A stretch of DNA of 64,000 nucleotides from Phoronis australis (Eukaryota; Phoronida; Phoronidae). Every line of letters starts with the position of its first letter. The stretch's first letter is position 1. The position numbers were made by a program, and so were the translations under genes. Below are positions 25,401-35,047 of this stretch, piece after piece. Location: the NCBI GenBank assembly GCA_002633005.1, contig NMRA01000599.1, positions 27,954 to 91,953 of the forward strand. The letters run 5' to 3'. The notes under the pieces were generated by a model. That model saw only the letters and a program-made list of their open reading frames with translations, was not told the origin of the DNA and made no database searches.

Positions 25401-28400
25401 GCCCAACTCTTTGTCTGCTTCACCAGTGGTCAAGCTCGAGAAGCTATCGCTTCCCGATGAACCTGGCAAGAAGGAGAGTGAACAACAGCTGGCCGAGGAT
25501 GTTCCTTTGCCCATGTTCCCCTCTGGCACTCTGTCTGCTCTAGCAGATGTCTCCTCTGTCAAGGCTGAACAGCCGGACTTTTCTCAACTTCAGCTTCAGC
25601 AACAACAGCAACAGCAGCTGCTGCAACAACAGCAGCAGCAACAACAGCAGCAACAACAGCAGCACCAGCAGCAATTGCAACAACAACAACATCAACAACA
25701 GCAGTTGCAGCTACAGCAGAATTCCTTACTGCCTCAGCAGCAGCCCTGTCTTACCCAACAGCAGGGGCCAAAGCCGAAGAGGGGTCGCAAGAAAAAGGTG
25801 AGCGAGCTTCTGGCCAGCCCTGAGCACAAGTCACAGCTGCTAGATATGCCGATGGAGTTCAGCACTATGATCAGTCAGGCTGAACACGATGCAAAGAGCC
25901 TCGTCGTGGAAGCTGAAATGGCCATTAGAGGGAAGCAGCCGCAAGACCAACTGTCTCCTGCATTGAAAGGACCTATTGTACCGGTGGGTTTTTGCGTTTT
26001 AGAATTGAACAAATTTAAATTTGCCTTTATTATATGCTATCCTAAACATTTTCATGGTGAGAATTTCATCTTTCCATTTTAAATCATGAATGCAACATAC
26101 GCTTTTTTTTTGTTAAAAGCGCCCGGTAGCCTTTTTGATAACGAATTTGCTGTTGAGTTGTTTTCCACTTTTAATACGGGCACTGCTCCGCACTTGAATC
26201 GCAAACTGTGTTAACAAGAGCATCGGACGTTATGTAAGAATGTTACTGATAACTGCTTAACCTGTAAACTGTTGTAGGTCCCGTCTTCTGAACTGATAGC
26301 ATCGAAGCCCACTACAATTGGTGAGCCGCCTCCTCTTCTTCACTCGCCCAACAAGCCCGAAGCGTCGAAGCCTGAACTTCCAACGAAAACAAAAGAGGAC
26401 ATGATGAGCGACCTTGACAGAACCATCGATAACGTGGCCAAAGGGTTCTTCCACATTCAAGACAAAGAGTTGACGGAACTGCCTCTGACTAACCCTACTT
26501 CTGGTAAGTTGCACGAGTTTTACATAGTGAGGTCTGAACACAAGACGTCGGGTGTAGTTCCGTTCACTTCTTACGTGCTTTTCAAGGGCTGAGTCGTAAA
26601 GGAAGAAATTCTCGAATGAAATGAATTCTCTTGCATGTGACCTGCATCCTCGTAAAATTTGTCGCCTGCAATTAGTCTGTATTGGCTTCTCAAAGATGGG
26701 CAGTTTTTGTTACATTTTTAGAACAAAGCAATTGCATGAAGCTTCAAGAAGTACCATAGCCATCTTAAAAAACTTGCATATTGAAAAGTCAAAAATTGAT
26801 ACAGGTGACTGTTAGTGGCAGTGTTGTGTTACTGTGTGAAAAACATGTGACTTTGTTCAAAGGGTTTCTGTAGTTCCCATACCAAGTACGGGCAGATTCT
26901 GTGAATACTTTACTTTGTTTTCAATGTTTGCATGCTTGGGTTTTCCATGTTTGAGTGCTGTATTAATGGTCTGTTAAGAAAAATCAATAAACTATTTAAA
27001 ATTGATGTGCTGCACAAATCAACTATTTTGGTAGCTTGTTTTTGACAAGTGGAATGTGCCTATCAACCCATTTTCCATCAAAAAACATCCCTACAAGGGA
27101 TCTGCCGTTTAAAGTTACATTAAGTGCACCAAGATCAAATTATTTCAAGGTGGTTTAATGCACCAAAAATGTCTCCCTCAAACATAGAAAACGAGGTAAT
27201 GAACTTCCCGATGCACAATAACAAAGGCAAAACAACGGTTGCCTTGGAACCCTGTATGCGCTGCACAAGTTGTGCACTGGATGTGAGACTTTAATTGGGC
27301 TGCAATACTCTCCGTCTCATAGAACTTAATTATTTCTCAGTGACAGATAATGTGCATTGAGCAATTACGCCTATAGTAGTTAACTTGGATTTGAACCTCT
27401 TTGTGTAGTGCTCAGACCGGTAAGGAATAGTTATGGGAATCAGAGTTTTGTTCAGAATTCATTAATTGGTAAACCTTTCGGATTTGAGGTTTGATTCTGA
27501 ACCGGGGTTTTGAGTGATATCAGTGAATACTGGCCTGATTTGTTTCTATAATGGACGTGTATGTCTGGGGACTCCCAAGATGATATGTGACAATGAGAGT
27601 GGATCAAAATTTGAACGTTCTGTTTCCCTAGTGATCATCAAATGTCGCTACTCAGACAGAGATTTGTGTCGAGGAGACTTAAAGTATACTTATTTACCAG
27701 AATTTTGTAATTTCTTAGCGAAATAACAGAATCAATTTGTTGTTTTATTTAGCAACAATTTCGGCGAGAAGTCTTCCAATCCTTGCAAGGGTAGTAATGA
27801 ACCCCAAGTAAAATTAGGCAGTCTTGATTCTTGAGAACAAACAATAAGTGCAGTGTGATAGGCTGTTCTCCTTGTGTGCTAAAAAGTGAGCATTAATGCC
27901 CGCAACTTAACAACAGCAAACTGACCGTTTTTGCAGTGAACAGTTGATCTGCAAAGGTTGTTTTTGATCAAAAATGGTTTCAGTGCTACAACGCCACTGC
28001 AAAAAAAATGCAGACCTCTGGTTTCTAGCTAAAGCTTCAGTCCCATTTAACAGTGTTATTGAGCATAGCAGTTATTGATTTTTTGACTAACGATTCGCGT
28101 GGAACTTAATAACTGTCTCTTTTCCATTCTGTTGTCATTATCACCTGTTATGTTACTGCAGTGCCAATATCGCGGGTGTTAACCTGGCTACGTGCATTTT
28201 TTCAGTGAAAGCAACGTTCGTAGGCAGTGACCGACCTGCATCGACGCATGAGAGACCAGTGCAGTCTCAGGTGCCTGCCTCTGCTGTTCACAAGCCTTTC
28301 CAGCCTTCCCCTGCTGTCACACCCGCTGTTTCTGCTGGCTCGGAGGTCAAGGTAACAAAACCAGTTGTGTCCACAGTTCATCAGCTGATCACATCCGTAC

Positions 28401-28696
28401 CCATGGATTCTGTTACACAGAAGCCTGTCCATTCGCAGTTAGGGACTACTTCGCAGCAGCAGCAGCATCAACGACAGCAGCAGCAGCAGCAACAACAACA
28501 GCTTCAGCAGCAGCAGCATCAACAGCAGCAGATTCAGCAACATCTGCAGCAGGCCCAGGCACAGCAGCAAAAGGAGTTGCAACAGAAAGAACTTCAGCAG
28601 CAGAAGGAACTGCAAGAGCTGCATCTACAGATGCAGTATCGGCAGCAAGAGATGCGGTTCCAGATGGAGCAGCGCCAACGTGAGCAACAGAGACAA

Positions 28697-28727
<31 letters not shown>

Positions 28728-31700
28728 AACAACAACAACAAGAGCAGCATCGACTGCAAGTACAGCAAGCACTGCCTGGTATGCCTGGTCAGCATCCAGC
28801 TGCCCAGCAGCCATTGTTTCAAGTTCCATCATCGCAGGCATCTCGCCCACAGAGACCACCTGCCACCTGGAATGGTCCATCGCATGGTGACCGCAAGCCG
28901 GTTGACGGCCGTGGAGACGCTCGTTTCGCCCATCCTTCATCCGTTCCATTGGAGGCCAGACGAGCACTGCCACCAGAAGCAGGACGTGGTGAACGTCATC
29001 CATCGCCAGCCACCCAGGAAGCCAGGCATTTGTCGATGATGCATCCTGATGGCCGTCTCCGTCCCCACGGCATGCACCCCGAGGAAGCATTCCAACATAT
29101 GAACATGGTACGAGGGCATCACCCATTGGCTGACATGGCTGCGCGCTACGCTGCTCCCGCCCCGGGTCACCGCCCACCACCGGAGTCTCCCCGCCACTCC
29201 AGCAATGTGCACGACCCTCGACACCCCACTCCGGTCGACCAGAGGCATCATGCACCTAGCGAGCACCTCCGACCTGTGCCCGAGTTGATTCACCAGGAGC
29301 CTGGTCCTGATCATCATCGACCTCCCAGCACTGATGCAGGAGGAAGGTGAGGGTTCATGTCATGTTTCAAATGGAGTGTCAGGTCTGAAATGAATCAGAA
29401 TGCTGTTGTACTTTTTGAGAGCTATGTTCTAATGCCTAAAAATTCGCCAATGGTCATCTAATCTGACCTAGTGATAGTCAAGTGCCCAGCGCATATTTAG
29501 AAGCTTGGGGCATTTTTATCCTTTTGAAAAAGTATGAATACAAAACTACATTCGTGGATCATCTTTTCACTTAATACATGTGCTTAATTTGCCTAGGTAT
29601 GGTCCTGCTGAGCCCCGTCATGGTCACCACCCAGTCATTGTCACCAGTCAGCTACAGGGTGTCCCAGGACATGCAACTGGAAGAGACTCGCGTACACCAA
29701 CAGTGCAGATGGCGTACAGTGTAGCACACCGTGAACCTACACCTCAAGGACAGGTAGGAAAGGTGACATGGCAGTTGACTGATGGCTTTTGACCTATATG
29801 TGTTTGGGTTGAGTGTAGTTGTTGAATCCTATTTTTCTCCCAAATGGAAGTGCGGTTGGATCTCTGTGTTTGACCATTGTGGCTTACTGGATCAGTGTCT
29901 GTGTGGAATGTCAAATGTCCCGTGTTTGAGCTTGGGTTGAGATGGGAGTATTTTTGAACGGGTAATTATTAGTGTACATGATGTGACTCGTAAAATATTT
30001 ACTTTATGCTTACATTGGATCAGAGTTGCCAATGATCATTTATATTACTCTTACACATGAGCTATGTAAAAAGCAAAATTAATCTAGTGTAAGGAAGTGC
30101 AAGTCTTACTGACGTACCCTAATTTATTTTGTAGGTGATTGAACGAGTTCCTAACCCACACAGCCTGAATTTGGGACGTCCGGCTGAGCGACCACACCCA
30201 ATGTCAGAACCTAGCAAGGTTGACCATGCGCTCCATCGCGTGCACCCGGTCTCCACGGCCAACCCTAGGGAGGAAAGGTACGACCGCCCGGCGCGCACTC
30301 CTCCATCAGCAAAACCAGAAGATTTGTCACGCCCACGTCACGTGCAACGTTCGTCGCCAGCCGACGGACGAGGACCGCCCAGTCTAGAGCCACCTCGTAC
30401 TGATCTGCACACGTCAAGAAGTCCCCATCAAGGTATGAGTTATTACATCATGGTCTTCTCTGTTGCTTTGTTTTGCTTTTAGCACCTAGAACTTCGCTAT
30501 AGTGTTTTAGAGGCTGTTACTACTGGTTTCTATACAATTGGAACTGTAGTTGTCTTATTTGTACAGAAAATGTCCTAAATAAGATGTGGTGCTGTCATGG
30601 CGATTGGGATATCCCTGTTTCTAGAAAGTACCAGTCAAGGGTTTCTCACCATTGTGACATCCCATCTTGTCTCTCAGGCTTGGCTCGGAAAAAAATTTAG
30701 TACATGCCTAGCCAGCTGCCTGGAATGGCAATCAACTGTCAGAGCACATAGCTTGCATCAAGGCGTAAAATGCAACTGAAGAAAACTTGCGTCTATCTCG
30801 TTCTGTTGTCGTGTTTTCATGCCTTAACCTGATTTTCTTATCAGGCAGTTGGTTGACCATGTTGATTTGGTACTGTGTAAAGCCGTATAAAATTTGGCCA
30901 AGGTTGTGAAACTGTATTAATGGGAAATTAGACATTACACCAGGAGGTGCTAAGCAAGAAAAAATATCTTTGCTATTTAGATAAAAACAAGGGCAGAGCG
31001 CTGTGCCGAATGGTTGCATTTGCACAGATTGGACTGCTGTTTTAAGTTTCTCATTACTTTCTCATTAGCTTTTGCTATTGCTGTAGTTATTGTCATAAAA
31101 TAACTTAAGACCTTATTGGAACTGGCGTTTGATGACCCGTCAGGATATGACCAATTGCTTCTGCCATCGTCTACAGCACTATTTAGCATAAATCTTTCAT
31201 TTGGTCTGTTCTAGTGTGAATTTTATCTCTGTCCACTTAGGTGTGAAGCAACCCTCACCACAGCCAGCAGCACACCAGTTTGCTCATCTTCTTCATCACC
31301 AGAAGGGCATGCCGTATTCCCAGATGGCGCATGCTGGACCCCAGTCCAGGCTGGGCCAGCTTCAGACGGGTGCACCGGGACCGCAGTCGGGAGACCAGAA
31401 GTCTCCAATCACCCCTAATTTGTCGCCCAGTGCCATCACCATGGGCCAACACCGTGTGCCGTTCATCGTCCATGAGCCGACCAGAGATGCGCGCCCTGAC
31501 ATCAAGGGAGGTAGAGAGTCGGAGACCCAGCGCCCACACGAAACACCGTATGCTGTAGACCCACGTTTCGTTGGTGTCGATGGCCGTGCCGGGATGCCCT
31601 TCCCACTGGAGTACCTTCCACCTGGCCTACCCTACCCTAAGGGCCCGTTGAACATCGCCATTCCACCCCATGTGGCTGTGGATCCTAAGCTGATGATAGC

Positions 31701-33508
31701 GTCTGGTCACCCGGATTACCTGAGCTCCCCAATTCTGCCCCCCATGGTGCAACACATCTATGCATCCGAGGCGGGGCGGTCAGAACGCCGGCCGACCCCT
31801 GAGATGACCCACCCAATCTCCAGGCCACCATCTCATCCAAGCTTGCCCAATGTGCCGCACAACGTGACCACGGAGATGCTGCTCAGGCAGCCAGAGCGTT
31901 CTCTCCACCACGATGAGCAACTACTTGGTCTGATGCAGGTGAGTGGCTGTATACTGCCTTTAAACGTATACTCCCTAAGTTAAGTGGACAAGTAACTATG
32001 ATTTGTAAAATTGCACATCTTAAAAAGGAACCTCTTTAGACAAGCACCACAGCTGATGAGCATTGTGTTCTGTAAATAGATGCTCTTGAAATGTCCTGTG
32101 AACTCATTCGCAGACAATTAATTCAAAAACGGAGCTAGATGTATGAATGCATAGAGGTAGTTGTCCGTTTCCTTTAACCACGTATCATAAGATTCTAAAT
32201 TTGATGCATACAGTAGTATATTTACTTCTAAAGTATATTTCATTTTTTTATTTTGTTCAAGTTAACCGGCCTTTTCCTTAATCTGATTGTATGGCAAATT
32301 TTTTTTGATACATTTCATCAGAGCTCTGTCAAACCCTTTCAGACTTTGAGCATTTCGTGCCTGAACTGTTTTGCAGTGAAATTAACTAATAAAATAGCAC
32401 CGATGAAAAACTTAAAAAAAATAAAATGAATGACGTAATTGCACGTAGCTTTCAGTTTGTTGTTTAGTCGGGCAGAATTCTGCTTTATATGTTTTGATGA
32501 CATTTAGCCTGTGCTGTAACAAAATGTATATTTAATAACGTTTTTGCATTCTGAACTATTTCTAGTTTATTTTGAAAATTTCCGTATCATTTGTTGACTA
32601 GTCATTGACTTTTGCCTTTTCCCGTTCCCAGCGCTACCCTGTCATGTGGCAGGGTCAGCTGGCGGTCAAGAATGATCAGGCCAGTGTCCAGATGCACTTT
32701 GTGGCGGGCAACCAGCGGCTGGTGAAGGAGTCATTGCCCCAGGGCGAGGAACACCGGTTCTCACCCCTCCGCATCGCCCAGCGCATGCGGCTGGAAACCA
32801 ACCAGCTGGACGGTGTGGCCCGGCGTATGCAGCGGCGGGAAGACTTCTGTCTGATGATCGCGGTGCCGCTAGCCAGCGAACACGTGGAGATGATGGCACA
32901 GCGAGAGCTGCTCAAGCAAGGCTTTGTCCAGTATTTCCAGAGTAAGCAGGCAGCTGGAATTGTCAACGTTGCTGCGCCCGGATCCAACGAGGTAGGCAGG
33001 GCTCATGCAAGCCTGGAAAATTCATAAGTGCACTGCGTGATAAGTCTTTGAAGTCACAGTAGAGAGTGATCGAGTCTTGCCCCTTGATTTGAATAGTTTC
33101 TTGCATTCCTGTCTTAGGGATAGAAAAGTTGCTATTGTGTTTAGTGGAGTTTTCATCGTTAGTTGTTTAAAACCTTAACTTTTTCCGTATTATGCTGTAT
33201 CAGGTTCAGCAGGTTCAGACAACTATTCTTGTGACCAGATAGTGCTGTGCGCTGACTCAGCACTATTTTCGCATGATGCTGTTATGTACTAAGATCAGCC
33301 CATAACGATGTGTTGACTGGTGATTTTTTTACTGATCTCAGAGAACCTGACAGCTGTATACATTCATTTTCTATTTCAGACGGCTTACGTGGTGCACATC
33401 TTTCCTCCTTGCGACTTTTCTCAGGAAAACCTCCAGCAGTTTGCTCCGGATCTGATCCAGCCGATGTCGGAGTCACCACATCTGGTGATCGTCATAGCAA
33501 CGTGTTAA
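1291..33508 (+). CDS. SPEN: SPEN / split ends orthologue, 3' part (17 exons, RRM2 to SPOC)
   Basis: Seventeen exons join in frame with GT-AG borders: 1291-1415, 2910-3021, 6876-6964, 8212-8360, 9790-9915, 10775-11002, 11427-11575, 12062-12085, 16125-16253, 17610-25983, 26278-26503, 28206-29346, 29597-29753, 30135-30432, 31241-31938, 32632-32991, 33380-33508. The visible protein is 4,170 residues (human SPEN is about 3,660). In order it has RRM2 (about 29-107), RRM3 (132-205), RRM4 (210-282), an RGG box (334-377), a long charged low-complexity region, glutamine tracts (about 3036-3090 and 3326-3424) and a SPOC domain (4009-4170). SPEN proteins are nuclear RNA-binding scaffolds. Their SPOC domain recruits SMRT/NCoR-type corepressors, with roles in Notch/RBPJ repression and Wnt/EGFR signalling, and in X inactivation in mammals. 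The single giant exon matches vertebrate SPEN architecture. RRM1 and the start codon are not in the window. RBM15-type relatives are excluded by the length and the giant exon. Confidence 0.96.
2910..3021 (+). CDS. SPEN: SPEN exon: RRM2 middle
   Basis: Between TTCCAG and AA|GTAAGT. It encodes DTSLRDGLFHEYKKHGKV and the strand ERCAIVSFK. The RNP1 position reads CAIVSF, where human SPEN has YGLVFF. Confidence 0.95.
3022..6875. other. SPEN intron, 3.85 kb
   Basis: AT-rich single-copy sequence. Short open frames here have no recognisable domain and no matching splice signals. I see no repeat or element ends. Confidence 0.7.
6876..6964 (+). CDS. SPEN: SPEN exon: end of RRM2
   Basis: Acceptor TTTCATTTCAG, donor TTTG|GTAAGT. 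It encodes PEDAEKALEASQGKLFFGTK, nearly the same as the SPEN RRM2 C-terminal helix and strand (KALTASKGKLFFG in human). Confidence 0.96.
8212..8360 (+). CDS. SPEN: SPEN exon: linker and first half of RRM3
   Basis: Acceptor TTTGACAG, donor CTG|GTGCGT. It encodes an acidic linker, then FHPKATRTLFVGQL and LRDIFKPYGEIL. These match the human SPEN RRM3 start FHPKATRTLFIGNL. Confidence 0.97.
8761..8814. repeat. 27-bp tandem duplication in SPEN intron
   Basis: Two identical 27-base units (8761-8787 and 8788-8814), each beginning ACGCACCGTG and ending GTAGTTAGG. A simple intronic duplication with no visible function. Confidence 0.9.
9790..9915 (+). CDS. SPEN: SPEN exon: second half of RRM3
   Basis: Acceptor CATTCCGTAG, donor AAG|GTGAGT. 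It encodes DIDIKKQGAVSAYAFVQYTE (RNP1 AYAFVQY) and ends at HIGANKIK, as in human SPEN. Confidence 0.97.
10775..11002 (+). CDS. SPEN: SPEN exon: RRM3-RRM4 junction and most of RRM4
   Basis: Acceptor GGTTTTTCAG, donor CAG|GTACGT. It encodes LGFGKSMPTNCVWLDDL, the nearly invariant RRM3/RRM4 junction of SPEN and RBM15 proteins, then the rest of RRM4 up to RKVQ. RRM3 and RRM4 of SPEN bind structured RNA as a unit. Confidence 0.97.
11427..11575 (+). CDS. SPEN: SPEN exon: end of RRM4 and Arg/Asp-rich tail
   Basis: Acceptor CTGCCTTGTAG, donor AAAG|GTACGT. It encodes IDFASRDCQSNFFDKM (human VDFANRESQLAFYHCM), then a tail rich in Arg, Asp, Ser and Phe. It ends in phase 2. Confidence 0.95.
12062..12085 (+). 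CDS. SPEN: SPEN 24-base microexon (probable cassette)
   Basis: The candidate is preceded by a pyrimidine tract TTCTTTTTCCATTCAG and followed by AACAG|GTATCT. It enters and leaves in phase 2, so it can be included (adding about eight residues, SEESLLPN) or skipped without changing frame. It has no counterpart I know in other SPEN proteins. Support is the splice signals and phase alone; RNA data would settle it. Confidence 0.6.
12575..12588 (+). promoter_or_regulatory. CTCF-like motif in a SPEN intron
   Basis: CCAATAGATGGCGC fits the CTCF core CCASYAGRKGGCRS except at position 4, and contains AGATGGCGC, typical of insect CTCF sites. The second copy of the duplication (13886-13899) has GGCAC in place of GGCGC. 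Motif match only. Confidence 0.3.
12890..13347. mobile_element. Foldback MITE with TTAA flanks, copy 1
   Basis: 458 bp bounded by TTAA (12886-12889 and 13348-13351). The ends GGATATCTCAAAC and GTTTGAGATATCC are inverted repeats, and the similarity continues inward imperfectly past 100 bases. There is no coding capacity. TTAA target duplication is typical of piggyBac and Kolobok transposons, but the terminal bases do not settle the family. Confidence 0.8.
13440..13440. other. Single undetermined base at duplication junction
   Basis: One N sits exactly between the two copies of the 1.3-kb duplication, which points to an assembler-made join. Confidence 0.95.
14198..14645. mobile_element. Foldback MITE with TTAA flanks, copy 2
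   Basis: 448 bp, the same element as at 12890-13347, flanked by TTAA at 14194-14197 and 14646-14649. It lies at the same relative place in the second duplication copy, so it was present before the duplication or is allelic to it. Confidence 0.8.
16125..16253 (+). CDS. SPEN: SPEN exon: RGG box
   Basis: Acceptor TTCGATTTCAG, donor CGCAG|GTTGGT. 129 bases, phase 2 at both ends. It encodes NRGRGRGRGGSFRGRGGRGS, an RGG/RG motif typical of RNA-binding proteins and methylated by PRMTs. Being phase-symmetric, it could be skipped without a frameshift. Confidence 0.9.
16491..16639. mobile_element. Short hairpin element (near-perfect inverted repeat)
   Basis: Two arms of about 58-60 bases face each other around a loop of about 27 bases. 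The left arm begins CAGAAAAATTGAGT and runs to GCGTCCGTC; the right arm is its reverse complement with a few mismatches. It looks like a foldback MITE or an inverted duplication. No clear target duplication is visible. Confidence 0.8.
16640..17609. other. SPEN intron remainder
   Basis: No domain, element end or structured repeat is visible. It ends in TTGCTGTTCTTTCAG, the acceptor of the giant exon. Confidence 0.6.
17610..25983 (+). CDS. SPEN: SPEN giant exon (8,374 bases)
   Basis: Acceptor TTGCTGTTCTTTCAG at 17609, donor CCG|GTGGGT at 25983. It encodes about 2,792 disordered residues rich in Ser, Lys, Glu and Pro. Conserved SPEN blocks are visible: SSQSYRKQMEVQRHLLQRQQ (about 18918-18977), IQALLERK (about 19434-19457) and SIFDQDSRRLEQI (about 20164-20202), matching human SYRKQME, KALLERA and SIFEQDSKRLQ. 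There are AT-hook-like patches (RRGRK near 22050, RGRRPRTPKR near 25265, PKRGRKKK near 25773), KEVPVKE repeats (23321-23400), KPEVKPE repeats (23560-23665) and a glutamine tract from mixed CAA/CAG (about 25588-25740). The frame stays open upstream of 17610 and for about 100 bases past 25983, but both flanks are intron. Confidence 0.97.
25588..25740 (+). repeat. Polyglutamine tract 1
   Basis: About 50 residues, mostly Gln with His and Leu interruptions, encoded by intermixed CAA and CAG. Mixed codons argue for a long-lived protein tract rather than a pure, unstable CAG microsatellite. Confidence 0.95.
26278..26503 (+). CDS. SPEN: SPEN exon after the giant exon
   Basis: Acceptor AAACTGTTGTAG, donor TCTG|GTAAGT. 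It encodes a Pro/Ser/Lys-rich stretch, then SDLDRTIDNVAKGFF, a likely amphipathic helix of the type seen in the SPEN C-terminal half. It ends in phase 1. Confidence 0.9.
26504..28205. other. SPEN intron, 1.7 kb
   Basis: No domain, element or repeat is recognised. It ends GTGCATTTTTTCAG. Confidence 0.7.
28206..29346 (+). CDS. SPEN: SPEN exon: polyQ tract 2 and His/Pro-rich region
   Basis: Acceptor TTTTTTCAG, donor GGAAG|GTGAGG. It encodes a linker, a long Gln-rich coiled-coil-like segment (28454-28745, with QQEMRFQMEQRQREQQ inside), and then a His/Pro/Arg-rich region. It ends in phase 2. Confidence 0.95.
29597..29753 (+). CDS. SPEN: SPEN exon: QLQG block
   Basis: Acceptor TTTGCCTAG, donor CAG|GTAGGA. 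It encodes PVIVTSQLQGVPG, which resembles the VTPSNQLQGLP region of human SPEN shortly before SPOC. Confidence 0.92.
30135..30432 (+). CDS. SPEN: SPEN exon: Pro/Arg/His-rich linker
   Basis: Acceptor TTTATTTTGTAG, donor CAAG|GTATGA. A disordered linker rich in Pro, Arg, His and Ser with several SP/TP sites. It ends in phase 1. Confidence 0.9.
31241..31938 (+). CDS. SPEN: SPEN exon: pre-SPOC linker
   Basis: Acceptor GTCCACTTAG, donor ATGCAG|GTGAGT. It encodes a Pro/His/Met-rich linker ending LHHDEQLLGLMQ, directly before the SPOC exon. An alternative acceptor, TTCTAG at 31209-31214, is visible. Confidence 0.92.
32632..32991 (+). CDS. SPEN: SPEN exon: SPOC domain, main part
   Basis: Acceptor CCCGTTCCCAG, donor GAG|GTAGGC. 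It encodes RYPVMWQGQLAVKNDQASVQ, PLRIAQRMRLE, LDGVARRM and AAGIVNVAAPGSN, nearly identical to human SPEN SPOC. The Lys of LAVKND and the Arg residues of AQRMRLE and GVARRM lie in the basic surface that binds phosphorylated corepressor tails. Confidence 0.98.
33380..33508 (+). CDS. SPEN: SPEN last exon: end of SPOC and stop
   Basis: Acceptor TTTTCTATTTCAG. It encodes TAYVVHIFPPCDFSQENL and ends PHLVIVIATC before TAA (33506-33508). The Tyr in TAYV corresponds to the conserved SPOC tyrosine of human SPEN (PAYVLQIFPPC). The stop is at the family's normal C-terminus. Confidence 0.98.
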   Translation, partial: TAYVVHIFPPCDFSQENLQQFAPDLIQPMSESPHLVIVIATC

Positions 33509-34611
33509 GATACCAATCAAACCAGAACAAAGGACAGCAGCTCATTTGCGATTAACATTCATTGGAAATATTTACAGTCCAACACTCAATTGAGCGAGAC
33601 CTCAGTTGATGCTGATGAAAGAGTGATCTTTGGTTTGTCAATTTGCAAGTGTTTTGTGGTTACCTTTATTTAGTGAAAATATTTTAACCATTTGAAGGCT
33701 AGGTGGACGGTTTCCTTTGTATAAGATGAGGCACTTGTGAAAGATTTTGTCGTAACCTGTCGAGCCTCCGATAGTGGCAGTTTCTGTTGTCACACCAATT
33801 TCAGTTGTAAAGCGTTCGAACAAATTGTTTAAAAAAGCAAATGTAGATTTTTGCTTTATTTTTCAGTTGAGGACCAATTTTTCAGTTGCTTTTGTTGGTA
33901 AATATTGGTGAGGTTCAACTGAAACTTGCTGTGAAATCACACGACAGACATGAATGGGCTAGTTAATCCTCTTTATTAAAACTAAAACGTAATCCAGCAA
34001 GCTAGGTAGTCGTTTGGTATAGTTGTCGTTTCTAAATTTTTTCTAATTTAAAAAATCTTTGGTTACTCATGTCTGTGAAACTCGGTGAAACTTTGTTACA
34101 AATATTTAATATTTTAAAGGTGTAATTCTGTTTGATGCAGTATTTTCAGAGCAAGTTAACGTCAATGATCTCATTAATAGCTCGTTATTTTTGTACGTAG
34201 GCTTTAGCTAAGTAATCTATTCCCATGTGGTCGAGAGCAGACTGTTGTGGTGCCTGCGCTAGCAACCTTCTGCACGCGTAGTCGTATAGGGCCTGTCCAT
34301 GATCTCAAGGGACATATAAAGGCAGTAGATGTGTAGAATTGTTGTTAAATTCACCTCAGGGAAGTTCAGAGCACACTCAAGTGACTGTTGTGTAGTATAT
34401 ACGAGTATAGAGTCTAATTTATCTTTGTTTGTGCCATGTAGAGTTGTGTATAGTTTCAATCCTCCAATCCGATTCACTCGTCTGGAGGGGTCTGTCTGCT
34501 GCCCTCCTTGCGCATCGGCGACTGCGTAGAAGTTGATGTAGCAGGGAGCAGTTATTTGAAAGTATTGTTTTGTGATAATTCTAACTAAAAGTCTGTAAAT
34601 GTTTGTTTTGT

Positions 34612-34648
34612 TGTAAATATGTACATATGTGTATAAAGTCTGTACATA
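34612..34648 (+). promoter_or_regulatory. Cluster of three Pumilio response elements in SPEN 3' UTR
   Basis: Three exact matches to UGUANAUA lie in 37 bases: TGTAAATA (34612-34619), TGTACATA (34620-34627, directly abutting) and TGTACATA (34641-34648). They sit 11-47 bases before the poly(A) signal, a typical position for PUF-protein control of mRNA stability and translation. Binding is inferred from motif only. Confidence 0.65.
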
Positions 34649-34658
34649 TTGATGCTCA

Positions 34659-34664
34659 AATAAA
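34659..34664 (+). terminator. SPEN poly(A) signal AATAAA
   Basis: Canonical AATAAA about 1.15 kb after the stop, followed within 10-40 bases by TG-rich sequence (TTTTGTATTGTGATTG), a usual downstream element. Cleavage would fall near 34680-34690. Confidence 0.75.
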
Positions 34665-34690
34665 TTGAGATTTTGTATTGTGATTGAGAA

Positions 34691-35047
34691 TGATGTTTTG
34701 TATCATTACTACACAAAGTCGAAACTCTATTCGTATATAGCATATAAATTTGCCGATGTTGTAACAATGATTGCTCAAGTTTATAAAATAATCACAATTT
34801 TCTGTCACAAGCACTCCACAAATACTCTAATATTAGAAACTGTAAAAGGGATATACATTACGAAGTCCTACATGTATGCAGCTTTCAAAATTGACATTAA
34901 TGATTATGAAAATGTTTATACAAAAAACCCAGTAGCCACTTCAATGACTTCTCGTGCATCAAGAAAACTAGAAAATAATTAGTTTTGATAATATTCAGGT
35001 AATCTATCCAAATGGTATTGATACTGCTAGTATTCAAGAAACTATTA
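34691..35047. other. Convergent intergenic / NCAPD2 3' UTR
   Basis: The short space between two converging genes. No AATAAA is seen on the - strand here; a variant TATAAA (TTTATA on +, 34915-34920) about 130 bases after the NCAPD2 stop is the best candidate. The two transcripts may overlap. Confidence 0.5.

Larger units (their letters stand above)
33509..34690 (+). other. SPEN 3' UTR
   Basis: AT-rich sequence from the stop to just past the AATAAA signal, about 1.2 kb with no intron evident. The last 90 bases are U/G rich and hold the Pumilio-type elements. The 3' edge is an estimate. Confidence 0.7.

Noticed and set aside
28446-29255. A 269-codon - strand open frame rich in Ala and Val across the polyQ exon
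   Set aside because: It is the antisense reading of the Gln/His/Pro-rich SPEN exon.
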